DNA of 8,095 nucleotides from Clostridiales bacterium (GCA_012516225.1 JAAYWX010000094.1:1-8095); one strand, 5' to 3'. Numbered from the stretch's first letter, positions 1-6,205 are shown. The notes: generated by a model from the sequence alone, not told the origin. A program made the numbers and translations.

Positions 1-11
1 AACATATTTTT

Positions 12-37
12 GCCGCTTCATAAGGCATTGAAGCGGC
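12..37. repeat. Inverted repeat / stem-loop downstream of queA
   Basis: Nine bases, GCCGCTTCA (12-20), are perfectly repeated in inverse at 29-37, with an 8-base loop. It lies 24 bases beyond the queA stop codon, where a terminator would be expected. Read on the minus strand, the stem is followed by AAAAATATGTT and not by a T run, so it is not a textbook intrinsic terminator. It may be a 3'-end stabilising hairpin or a weak terminator. The structure is seen; the role is inferred. Confidence 0.5.
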
Positions 38-61
38 TGGAATAATGAAATCCTGTGTATT

Positions 62-1084
62 TCAGTCAATAAACATTGCGTCACCGAATGAAAAAAAGCG
101 GTATCTTTCTTCAACGGCAACAGCATAAGCTTTCAAAACGTTCTCTCTTCCGGCAAAAGCCGAAACAAGCATAATAAGAGTGCTCTCCGGCAAATGGAAA
201 TTCGTCACAAGCGCATCCATACATTTAAATTTGTAACCCGGATAAATAAAAATGTCCGTCCATCCGGAAGCAGGCAAAAGCGTACCGTCATCGGCCGCAA
301 AACTCTCAAGCGTTCTGCAGGATGTCGTTCCTACAGCTACAACCCGTCCGCCCGAGCGTTTTGTTTCTGTTACAATTTTTGCCGTTTCATCCGGAATAAT
401 GCAGTATTCGGCATGCATTTCATGGTTTTCTATCTCCTCTGCCTTTACCGGTCTGAATGTGCCAAGTCCAACATGGAGAGTAATATAGCAGATCTTTACT
501 CCTTTTTTCCCGATTTTTTCGAGAAGTTCATCCGTAAAATGCAGCCCAGCTGTCGGAGCTGCAGCCGAACCGGATTCTTTCGAATATACGGTCTGATATC
601 TTTCTTTATCCTCAAGCTCGGCTTTTATATAGGGTGGCAAAGGCATCTTCCCCAGCCGTTCCAGTATTTCAAGAAAAATCCCTTCAAAATCGAAACGAAG
701 CAGCTTGTTCCCACCTTCGCATGAATCCTTCACCGTTGCGGTGAGTTCACCAGAGCCAAAAATAAGCTTTGTTCCCGGTCTGGTTTTTCTCCCCGGGCGT
801 GTAAGGCACTCCCAGACTCCTTCGCCCATATCTCTTAGAAGAACCACTTCAACAGCGCCGCCGGTTTCACGTCGACCTATCAGTCTGGCGGGAATAACAC
901 GGGAATCATTCAGCACCAGACAGTCGCCTTCATGCAGAAGATCTGGAAGTTCGTAAAAATGTTTATGTTCCACCTTTCCGCTAACCTTGTCCAAATGCAT
1001 AAGCCTCGACTCATCCCTTCTCTGGAGAGGCGTCTGGGCTATGAGTTCTTCCGGCAGATAATAGTAAAAATCCGATGTCTTCAT
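62..1084 (-). CDS. queA: S-adenosylmethionine:tRNA ribosyltransferase-isomerase (QueA)
   Basis: QueA transfers and isomerises the ribosyl part of S-adenosylmethionine onto preQ1 in the wobble position of GUN-anticodon tRNAs, giving epoxyqueuosine; it is cytosolic. The 340-residue product has the normal family length and conserved blocks throughout: LNDSRVIPARL (58-68), GKMPLPPYI (145-153), AAPTAGLHFT (175-184), LHVGLGTFRP (203-212), TTSCRTLES (253-261) and VTNFHLPESTLIMLVSAFAG (293-312), ending RYRFFSFGDAMFI. The reading frame is open 24 codons further upstream, but homology begins at MKTSDFYYYLPEELIAQ, so I start there. It lies 68 bases downstream of the SpoIID-like gene on the same strand and may be cotranscribed with it. 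In many bacteria tgt follows queA; here that position is outside the window. Identification is firm; cotranscription is inferred. Confidence 0.97.
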   Translation of the reverse strand: MKTSDFYYYLPEELIAQTPLQRRDESRLMHLDKVSGKVEHKHFYELPDLLHEGDCLVLNDSRVIPARLIGRRETGGAVEVVLLRDMGEGVWECLTRPGRKTRPGTKLIFGSGELTATVKDSCEGGNKLLRFDFEGIFLEILERLGKMPLPPYIKAELEDKERYQTVYSKESGSAAAPTAGLHFTDELLEKIGKKGVKICYITLHVGLGTFRPVKAEEIENHEMHAEYCIIPDETAKIVTETKRSGGRVVAVGTTSCRTLESFAADDGTLLPASGWTDIFIYPGYKFKCMDALVTNFHLPESTLIMLVSAFAGRENVLKAYAVAVEERYRFFSFGDAMFID

Positions 1085-1096
1085 TAAATACTTTAT

Positions 1097-1101
1097 CTCC
1101 T
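1097..1101 (-). promoter_or_regulatory. Ribosome binding site for queA
   Basis: AGGAG on the minus strand lies 12 bases before the ATG at 1084. The spacing is long, but no better site serves the upstream in-frame ATGs, whose leader would also run into the hairpin at 1136-1164. This supports the shorter QueA start. Confidence 0.5.
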
Positions 1102-1135
1102 GTTTTCGTTTTATAACGTACCCTTGCGGCATTAT

Positions 1136-1164
1136 GTAATGGCGTGATTTCCTCACGCCATTAC
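1136..1164. repeat. 12-bp perfect hairpin over the SpoIID-like stop codon
   Basis: GTAATGGCGTGA (1136-1147) is followed by a 5-base loop (1148-1152) and its exact inverse complement (1153-1164). The TGA stop of the SpoIID-like gene (1155-1153 on the minus strand) is the loop-proximal end of one arm. On the minus strand the downstream sequence is ATAATGCCGC, with no T tract, so readthrough to queA is expected. It could be a processing site, an RNA stabiliser or a partial attenuator. On the plus strand a short ACTTTT follows, but no plus-strand gene ends here. Confidence 0.6.
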
Positions 1165-2841
1165 ACTTTTAGAAATATTCGCTCCGGTAAAATAATACCT
1201 GATTATTTGGCGATAATTAAGTCCGTGGTATTTTGCCATAGAATAGGCACCAAACTGGCTCATACCGACATTGTGCCCCCAACCTCCGCCGTCTATAACA
1301 AACAGACCGGGACCGCCTGCCGACTGCTGCATCGTATAATGTACGCTCGGAAGTCCCAAAGCATTGGCACAGTTTATCTTAGTAAGCGTAATAGAATTTC
1401 CGGAGGCATCGGAAAGGACAAGCCTGATCACATTGTTTGTATCGGAATAAGTCGGCTGGGCATAGACTATATCACCGCCGCTGTAACCGTATGATGAAAG
1501 CTTGGAGGCAAGCTGGGCTCCCGTAAATTCATAATGCCAGCTTTTGCGTGAATTGATATCCTCAGGGACATCCGCTTCCCACGGATCAATAACACCCCTG
1601 CAGTAAGGAAGTACCGCCGTAAATATGTTTTCGCTGTTCTCAGTCCCTCCCCCATCGGATGAGAAGAAAAAGGTATTGCATATCGAACCGTTATAGGTTA
1701 CATATTCTCCCTGCGTCGCATCTACAGCCAAGTCGCTGTTTGCAGTTGCCCTTGATGTTCCCTTATAAACCTGCGAGTATGTATCCGCCGTAAGGTCAAA
1801 CCCGTACTTTGAATAGCTTCCTATGTTCATTGCAGCATAAGATCTTGCGCACAGTGCTTGTGCCTTCACCGCTTCAATCGGCCACGAAGGAGACATTTCG
1901 ACAGGCAGGACCCCTTTTACATAGTCCTCAATGTTGAGGATATTTACAACTGTCAGCTTGTCGCTTACATACCTTAAATATTCAAAATCCCCGTAATAAG
2001 TTTCTCCTTTGAACCAAGTTTCGGCTTTGGTGTTGTTAGCTAAGGGATGAATTGCGAGATTTGCATTAGTTCCGCATTCAAATTCAAAAAGTATCTTTGT
2101 AGTTCCAGTCCTTGTTACAGCAACACAGCGGCTGCTTCCGGTAAAAATCTCACCGCCGATCCCCAGCGAAGCCCGGGCGCTGTTTGCCGCGCTCTGGCTC
2201 TGATAGTTGCCGACCATTGCATAATATGTACCGTTTATATAAGCCGGAAATCCGTCCGCATACTGTGAAGCAGCAAACTTGGCCGCTTCAAAATCGCCGT
2301 AAGGCTGCGGCAGCCTGATATGGTAGCAGCCCACCGTTCCGCCCAAAACGGCGGTATTTATATTTGGCACCATCGTCAGCCTTGTTTCGGGCGTACTTCC
2401 AAGCACCCGAAAAACGCGTGATGAATCATAATATCCAAATTGATAACCGCTTCCGACCTTATTTTCAAGGCTTGCAGTGCTCAGTGCTGTGTTCCTTGAA
2501 CTGCTATAATAATAATATAGCCCTACTCTTATAGTATTAACACCGACTCTGACGGTAGTTCCATCCTCGCCTCCGTCCGGTATATTGACGGTATCCGAAT
2601 TCGATGACTGTCCTATCTGTTGTACGCCGCTGCCCGTAATAGCATAAGCACCGCCTACAACGGAAATATCACCGTTTCCGCCGATGGCATACGCTGAATT
2701 TATATCACTGCCCAAAACGTTCTGCCCATCGTTAACATATATCTGCCCTGCCGCAGCAGCAACCCCTCCCGCGCCGATCACTGATACTGAGAAAATTATC
2801 GACAGAATCAAAGGCAGAATATTATTCTTTGTTTGTTTCAT
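1153..2841 (-). CDS. Secreted SpoIID/LytB-domain protein with SPOR-like segment (peptidoglycan lytic transglycosylase)
   Basis: A 562-residue exported protein. It has a basic N-terminus and hydrophobic stretch (about 8-31, ending GVAAAA), consistent with a signal peptide. Residues about 46-72 are Gly/Ala-rich with a near repeat (YAIGGNG, YAITGSG). Residues about 180-243 (FAASQY, YYAMVGNYQSQSAANSA) resemble a SPOR glycan-binding domain. The SpoIID domain spans about 270-555: VLPVEMSPSWPIEAVKAQA with Glu315 matching the SpoIID catalytic acid, ARSYA (332-336), DTYSQVYKG (353-361), GGGTENSENIF (397-407) and GGGWGHNVGMSQFGAYSMA (518-536). SpoIID cleaves denuded glycan strands during engulfment, but LytB-type relatives act outside sporulation. 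It is longer than classical SpoIID and lacks spoIIQ or spoIIID neighbours, so I give no symbol. Where canonical SpoIID has FHS, this has FFS (391-394). The second ATG is chosen because AAGGGAG lies 5 bases upstream of it. Confidence 0.9.
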   Translation of the reverse strand: MKQTKNNILPLILSIIFSVSVIGAGGVAAAAGQIYVNDGQNVLGSDINSAYAIGGNGDISVVGGAYAITGSGVQQIGQSSNSDTVNIPDGGEDGTTVRVGVNTIRVGLYYYYSSSRNTALSTASLENKVGSGYQFGYYDSSRVFRVLGSTPETRLTMVPNINTAVLGGTVGCYHIRLPQPYGDFEAAKFAASQYADGFPAYINGTYYAMVGNYQSQSAANSARASLGIGGEIFTGSSRCVAVTRTGTTKILFEFECGTNANLAIHPLANNTKAETWFKGETYYGDFEYLRYVSDKLTVVNILNIEDYVKGVLPVEMSPSWPIEAVKAQALCARSYAAMNIGSYSKYGFDLTADTYSQVYKGTSRATANSDLAVDATQGEYVTYNGSICNTFFFSSDGGGTENSENIFTAVLPYCRGVIDPWEADVPEDINSRKSWHYEFTGAQLASKLSSYGYSGGDIVYAQPTYSDTNNVIRLVLSDASGNSITLTKINCANALGLPSVHYTMQQSAGGPGLFVIDGGGWGHNVGMSQFGAYSMAKYHGLNYRQIIRYYFTGANISKSVMA

Positions 2842-2846
2842 ATGTA

Positions 2847-2853
2847 CTCCCTT
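2847..2853 (-). promoter_or_regulatory. Ribosome binding site for the SpoIID-like gene
   Basis: AAGGGAG on the minus strand lies 5 bases before the ATG at 2841. An in-frame ATG six codons upstream (2859) would place this site inside the coding region and has only a weak site of its own, so 2841 is the preferred start. Confidence 0.7.
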
Positions 2854-2884
2854 CGCCAATGTGACAAAAAAACAGCTCTTTAGT

Positions 2885-2913
2885 TCAATAAATTCATAGT
2901 GAACATTTATTGA
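2885..2913. repeat. Bulged inverted repeat in the divergent control region
   Basis: TCAATAAA (2885-2892) pairs with TTTATTGA (2906-2913), and TTCA (2893-2896) pairs with TGAA (2900-2903), leaving a 2-base bulge (CA) and a 3-base loop. The right arm runs into the TTGACA box at 2910. It could be an operator or a leader hairpin in the transcript of the SpoIID-like gene. The structure is seen; the function is inferred. Confidence 0.4.
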
Positions 2914-2938
2914 CAGCAGTTTCCTGCTGTGATACGAT
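2910..2938 (+). promoter_or_regulatory. Candidate sigma-A promoter for asd-dapA-dapB
   Basis: A perfect -35 TTGACA (2910-2915), a 17-base spacer and TACGAT (2933-2938, 4 of 6 consensus). Transcription would begin near 2945, leaving a leader of about 160 bases before asd. The spacer contains a 7-bp inverted repeat. A second, weaker plus-strand candidate, TTTACA (3014-3019) with 17 bases to TAAATT (3037-3042), lies closer to asd and cannot be excluded as the main start. Confidence 0.45.
2913..2930. repeat. 7-bp inverted repeat inside the asd promoter spacer
   Basis: ACAGCAG (2913-2919), loop TTTC, CTGCTGT (2924-2930). It overlaps the end of the TTGACA box and fills the spacer up to 2 bases before the -10. 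This is the usual place for a repressor operator. No T tract follows closely on either strand, so a terminator is unlikely. The operator role is inferred. Confidence 0.4.
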
Positions 2939-2990
2939 TTTTTAAATAATCAATTCAAAAGTTGCATAAATCGACGCGACTTTACTAAGC

Positions 2991-3020
2991 ATTATATTAC
3001 AAAGCGCACCTGTTTTACAA
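2991..3020 (-). promoter_or_regulatory. Candidate promoter for the SpoIID-like gene (and queA)
   Basis: On the minus strand, TTGTAA (3020-3015) is separated by 18 bases from a perfect TATAAT (2996-2991). Transcription would start near 2984, giving a leader of about 140 bases. Its -35 overlaps the second plus-strand candidate (TTTACA, 3014-3019), so the two would be back-to-back divergent promoters. In this AT-rich stretch chance matches are likely, so confidence is modest. Confidence 0.35.
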
Positions 3021-3105
3021 GCATTATGACAAATTTTAAATTTTGCATTATTTTGGGGTATCAGGAATATTATGTTCTTAGCCTCATAAAAGGAAGGTAA
3101 GCTCA

Positions 3106-4197
3106 ATGAAAAAGTTCAAGGTTGGAATCATCGGCGGAACCGGAATGGTCGGCCAGCGCTATGTCCTGCTGATCGCCGGGCATCCATGGTTTGATCTGGC
3201 TGTCATTGCCGCAAGTCCCCGCAGTGCAGGAAAAACTTACGAGGAAGCGGTTGCCGGCCGATGGGCAATGGATGTTCCCATACCTGACTGCGCAAAAAAA
3301 ATAATTGTAAAGGATGCTTCCGCTGATATCGATGAAATTGCATCCTCTGTAGATTTCGTTTTTTCCGCAGTCGATATGAAAAAGGACGAGATAATAGCTC
3401 TTGAAGAAGCATATGCCAAGCGCGAATGTCCCGTAGTCTCCAACAACAGCGCAAACCGCTGGACTCCGGACGTACCCATGGTAATACCGGAGATCAATCC
3501 CGAGCACATCAAGGTAATAGATTTCCATCGAAAGCGCCTTGGCACCAAGCGCGGCTTTATCGCCGCAAAATCAAACTGTTCAATTCAGAGCTACGTCCCC
3601 GCCCTTCACCCGCTTCGTGAAGAATTCGGCCTTAAGTCGGTGCTTGTTTGCACCTATCAAGCAATTTCCGGTGCAGGAAAGACTTTTGAGCGAGGGCCCG
3701 AAATGGTTGACAACTGCATCCCTTACATTGGCGGAGAAGAGGAAAAATCCGAGCGCGAACCTCTGAAAGTATGGGGTATGATCGAAAACGGGAAAATAGT
3801 TGCCGCCGGCAAGCCTTCCATTACGGCGCAGTGTCTGCGTGTTCCATGCAGTGACGGTCATATGGCGGCAGTTTTCGCAAGCTTTGAAAAAAAGCCGTCT
3901 AAAGAAGAAATTCTTGATAGATGGGCAAAATTCAGCGGCAGAGCACAGGAGCTAAAACTTCCATCAGCGCCAAAGCAGTTCCTTCACTACTTCACCGAAG
4001 ACAACAGACCTCAGACAAAACTTGACAGGAATCTTGAAAACGGAATGGCCATATCTATAGGACGTTTGCGTGAAGATACGCAATACGATTATAAATTTGT
4101 CTGTCTTTCTCACAATACCCTCAGAGGAGCTGCCGGAGGCGCTGTTCTTCTCGCGGAATTGCTCTGTGCAGAGGGTTATATTGAGGCAATTCATTAA
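3106..4197 (+). CDS. asd: Aspartate-semialdehyde dehydrogenase
   Basis: The enzyme reduces aspartyl phosphate to aspartate semialdehyde with NADPH, the branch point towards diaminopimelate/lysine and threonine/methionine; it is cytosolic. The 363-residue product begins with a Rossmann motif, GIIGGTGMVGQRY (7-19). The active-site cysteine is Cys158 in KSNCSIQ, followed by YQAISGAGKTFERGPEM (184-200) and RVPCSDGH (245-252), where His252 is the likely catalytic base. GAAGGAVLLAELL (341-353) closes the dehydrogenase fold. The motif layout and the EEEK segment after the catalytic Gln region resemble the archaeal/fungal ASADH subfamily more than the E. coli type; this is a judgement by eye. AGGAAGG lies 8 bases before the ATG. 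First gene of the asd-dapA-dapB cluster, 9 bases ahead of dapA. Confidence 0.96.
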   Translation: MKKFKVGIIGGTGMVGQRYVLLIAGHPWFDLAVIAASPRSAGKTYEEAVAGRWAMDVPIPDCAKKIIVKDASADIDEIASSVDFVFSAVDMKKDEIIALEEAYAKRECPVVSNNSANRWTPDVPMVIPEINPEHIKVIDFHRKRLGTKRGFIAAKSNCSIQSYVPALHPLREEFGLKSVLVCTYQAISGAGKTFERGPEMVDNCIPYIGGEEEKSEREPLKVWGMIENGKIVAAGKPSITAQCLRVPCSDGHMAAVFASFEKKPSKEEILDRWAKFSGRAQELKLPSAPKQFLHYFTEDNRPQTKLDRNLENGMAISIGRLREDTQYDYKFVCLSHNTLRGAAGGAVLLAELLCAEGYIEAIH

Positions 4198-4202
4198 GGA
4201 GG
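4197..4202 (+). promoter_or_regulatory. Ribosome binding site for dapA
   Basis: AGGAGG shares its first base with the asd stop codon (TAAGGAGG). Two consecutive ATGs follow, at 4207 (4-base spacing) and 4210 (7-base spacing). The second has better spacing, so the mature product may lack the first methionine. The arrangement suggests coupled translation with asd. Confidence 0.8.
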
Positions 4203-4206
4203 ATTA

Positions 4207-5100
4207 ATGATGAAAAAGCCAATATTTACCGGAGCTGCTACCGCAATAGTCACCCCCTTCTGCGGCTATTCAATCGATTACGATAAAATGGCCGAACTTA
4301 TCGAAATGCAATACAAAGGCGGAATTTCAGCGCTTATTGTCTGCGGAACAACAGGCGAAAACGCTACTCAGCCTATATCAGAACACGAAAAGCTCGTTGA
4401 TTTCTGTGTTAAGAAAACAGCCGGCAGAATGAAGGTCATTGCCGGAGTCGGCAGCAACGACACGATGACGAGCGTCCGCCTTGCAGAAAGTGCAAAGCTG
4501 TCCGGTGCAGACGGAATTCTTATGGTCACGCCCTATTATAATAAAACCACTCAGCGCGGACTTGTTCAGCACTTTACAACTGTAGCGGACCGGGTGGACA
4601 TTCCGATGATACTTTACAACATCCCAAGCAGGACAGGTATAGGGATAACTGCTGATACATATAAAATTCTTTCCCAGCACCCCAATATTAACGGTGTGAA
4701 AGAAGCTTCCGGCGATTTTAGTCTGTTTTCCCGCACCCGTGCGCTCTGCGGAGATGATCTGTTCTTCTGGAGCGGCAACGACGATAATACTATTCCAATG
4801 ATGTCCATGGGCGCACTCGGTGTTATTTCCGTTGCTTCGAACATTGTCCCGCAGGTTGTTACCGATATGTGCAAGTTCTGTCTGAACGGCGATTTTAAAT
4901 CCGCTACCGAGCTTTACTTCAAATATGCTGACCTCTTTGAAAAGCTTTTTATCGAAGTAAACCCCATCCCTGTAAAAACAGCAATGAATCTTCTCGGAAT
5001 GAACGTCGGAAACTTGAGGCTTCCGCTCTGCGATATGGCTCCGGAAAACCTCGAAAAGCTCAAAAAAAGTCTTATCGGTGTGGGACTTGAACTAAAATAA
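4207..5100 (+). CDS. dapA: 4-hydroxy-tetrahydrodipicolinate synthase (DapA)
   Basis: DapA condenses pyruvate with aspartate semialdehyde, the first committed step of diaminopimelate and lysine synthesis; it is cytosolic and usually tetrameric. The 297 residues form one TIM barrel of normal length. Lys165 in GVKEASGD is the Schiff-base lysine. Tyr137 and Arg142 (LYNIPSRTG), Thr48/Thr49 (CGTTGE) and Tyr110/Tyr111 (TPYYNK) complete the catalytic set, all offset by four from E. coli numbering. The position matching E. coli Glu84, a lysine-inhibition contact, is Thr88 (SNDTMTS), while His60 and Asn84 match His56 and Asn80. Reduced lysine sensitivity is therefore likely but inferred. The true start may be the second ATG (4210), which is better spaced from AGGAGG. 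It directly follows asd, which supplies its substrate. Confidence 0.97.
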   Translation: MMKKPIFTGAATAIVTPFCGYSIDYDKMAELIEMQYKGGISALIVCGTTGENATQPISEHEKLVDFCVKKTAGRMKVIAGVGSNDTMTSVRLAESAKLSGADGILMVTPYYNKTTQRGLVQHFTTVADRVDIPMILYNIPSRTGIGITADTYKILSQHPNINGVKEASGDFSLFSRTRALCGDDLFFWSGNDDNTIPMMSMGALGVISVASNIVPQVVTDMCKFCLNGDFKSATELYFKYADLFEKLFIEVNPIPVKTAMNLLGMNVGNLRLPLCDMAPENLEKLKKSLIGVGLELK

Positions 5101-5124
5101 GCTATAAATCAGCAAATAATTTTT

Positions 5125-5145
5125 AGGGGCGAGTTATTCGCCCCT
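5125..5145. repeat. 8-bp hairpin between dapA and dapB
   Basis: AGGGGCGA (5125-5132), loop GTTAT, TCGCCCCT (5138-5145). It lies 24 bases after the dapA stop. It is GC-rich but followed by TATGAAATATT and not a T run, so it is at most a weak terminator. An mRNA-stability or processing hairpin that lets dapB be read at a different level is plausible. No separate dapB promoter is convincing in the 96-base gap. Confidence 0.55.
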
Positions 5146-5184
5146 TATGAAATATTGCGAAAAGCAAAAGATATAGTAAGAAAC

Positions 5185-5190
5185 GGAGGA
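5185..5190 (+). promoter_or_regulatory. Ribosome binding site for dapB
   Basis: GGAGGA lies 6 bases before the ATG at 5197. It fixes the start over an in-frame TTG at 5155 that lacks a site and adds 14 residues not matching the family. Confidence 0.8.
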
Positions 5191-5196
5191 AATTCT

Positions 5197-5970
5197 ATGC
5201 CAAAGATTATCATTTCCGGCTGCAACGGCAGAATGGGGCAAGCTGTCACTCGTCTTTGCGCTGAAAAAGAAAATATAACAATAGTAGCCGGTTTTGATAT
5301 AAACGCCGTAAAACTTTCAAATTATCCGGTATACGCCGACCCTATGGAGTTTCGGGGTGAAGCTGACGCTGTTATCGATTTTTCAAGTCCTTCCTCATTG
5401 GACAGGCTGCTTAGTTACTGTACTTTGCGTAATATTCCGTGCGTTCTGTGCACCACTGGTTATAGTGATGAACAATCTGCGCATATTTTGCAAGCTTCAA
5501 AGTCTATCCCTGTATTCAGATCCGGCAATATGTCGCTTGGTATCAATCTTTTAACGGGTCTGATAAAAAAAGCTGCGGCTGTGTTGGGAGAAAACTATGA
5601 TGTCGAAGTCGTGGAACGTCATCATCGTATGAAGGTTGATGCCCCAAGCGGAACCGCTCTTATGCTTGCGGATGCTGCCGCATCTGCCCTGCCCTGCAAA
5701 CCGGAATATGTCTATGACAGGCACAACATAAGAGAAAAGCGTTCCAAAAACGAAATCGGAATTTCCTCCGTCCGTGGCGGAACTATAGTAGGTGAACATG
5801 AAGTCATCTTTGCAGGTACCGATGAAGTCATAGAATTCAGGCATACCGCCTATTCGCGCGATGTTTTCGCCAACGGCGCCATAGCCGCCGCTGTATATCT
5901 TTCAGAAATTAAAACTCCCGGGATTTACGATATGAACGATGTGCTTTCAAATATACTCAAAGATATTTAG
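5197..5970 (+). CDS. dapB: 4-hydroxy-tetrahydrodipicolinate reductase (DapB)
   Basis: DapB reduces the DapA product to tetrahydrodipicolinate with NAD(P)H, the second step of the diaminopimelate branch; it is cytosolic. The 257-residue protein has the short form typical of Gram-positive enzymes. Visible motifs are the dinucleotide-binding GCNGRMGQ (8-15) with an acidic residue at the end of the second strand (Asp34 in AGFD), DFSSP (61-65), CTTGYS (85-90) and the signature VERHHRMKVDAPSGTAL (139-155). In that signature His142 and Lys146 match the E. coli proton donor pair His159/Lys163. SVRGGTIVGEHEV (191-203) and FANGAIAAA (224-232) complete the substrate domain. It lies 96 bases after dapA on the same strand and is followed by an intrinsic terminator. 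The later acyl, aminotransferase or dehydrogenase steps are not in the window, so the pathway variant cannot be told. Confidence 0.97.
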   Translation: MPKIIISGCNGRMGQAVTRLCAEKENITIVAGFDINAVKLSNYPVYADPMEFRGEADAVIDFSSPSSLDRLLSYCTLRNIPCVLCTTGYSDEQSAHILQASKSIPVFRSGNMSLGINLLTGLIKKAAAVLGENYDVEVVERHHRMKVDAPSGTALMLADAAASALPCKPEYVYDRHNIREKRSKNEIGISSVRGGTIVGEHEVIFAGTDEVIEFRHTAYSRDVFANGAIAAAVYLSEIKTPGIYDMNDVLSNILKDI

Positions 5971-6014
5971 TAAAAGTCATCAGATAAAGCACCCGAGTTT
6001 ATTCCAGTGTAAGC

Positions 6015-6049
6015 AAAATCGGCAGGGAAAAATTCCCGCCGATTTTTTT
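6015..6049 (+). terminator. Intrinsic terminator after dapB
   Basis: AAAATCGGC (6015-6023) pairs with GCCGATTTT (6038-6046), and GGGAA pairs with TTCCC around an AAA loop, with one bulged A (6024). A run of seven T (6043-6049) follows the GC part. It lies about 45 bases after the dapB stop and ends the asd-dapA-dapB unit. Confidence 0.9.
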
Positions 6050-6079
6050 GTGCATTTTTCAGTGACGTAATATAAGTTT

Positions 6080-6124
6080 GTGCGTTATATGCACAGATAT
6101 TTATTATCTGTGCATATAACGCAC
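6080..6124. repeat. Perfect 20-bp inverted repeat with 5-base loop
   Basis: The left arm (6080-6099, beginning GTGCGTTATATG and ending CAGATA) is matched base for base in inverse by the right arm (6105-6124), with loop TTTAT. Each arm also holds a short internal inverted repeat (GTGC...GCAC). Neither side has a T tract, and the dapB terminator already lies 31 bases upstream, so it is not an obvious terminator. It ends 26 bases before the -35 of the next gene. Possible roles are an operator, a cruciform, or a small dispersed palindromic element. Confidence 0.75.
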
Positions 6125-6150
6125 TTTAGAGTAACAATTTATTACAATTC

Positions 6151-6179
6151 TTGACAAAATGAAACATATCTGATATCCT
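6151..6179 (+). promoter_or_regulatory. Sigma-A promoter of the SLH-SH3-SGNH gene
   Basis: A perfect -35 TTGACA (6151-6156), a 17-base spacer and -10 TATCCT (6174-6179), preceded by TG at 6171-6172 in extended -10 position. Two AACAATT/TACAATT copies 10 bases apart (6133-6149) just upstream could act as an UP element. The leader to the ATG at 6206 would be about 20 bases, with AAGGGTG (6191-6197) as the ribosome binding site. Confidence 0.7.
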
Positions 6180-6205
6180 TTTTAATAAGAAAGGGTGTAT
6201 ATAAA

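Noticed and set aside
194..956. Plus-strand open frames antisense to queA, and similar frames antisense to or overlapping the other genes
   Set aside because: They are shadows of well-conserved genes, with low-complexity or unusual composition, no ribosome binding sites and no recognisable domains.
1085..1156. 24-codon N-terminal extension of QueA from an ATG at 1156
   Set aside because: The added residues do not match the family, and the region holds the hairpin and the preferred ribosome binding site; homology starts at the ATG at 1084.
3004..3011. AGGTGCGC on the minus strand, resembling a lysine riboswitch box
   Set aside because: It is on the wrong strand for asd, and the other conserved L-box segments (GGGGA..., GCCGAAG) are absent on both strands.
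5155..5196. TTG start giving DapB 14 extra residues
   Set aside because: No ribosome binding site precedes it, whereas GGAGGA lies 6 bases before the ATG at 5197, where the DapB Rossmann start begins.
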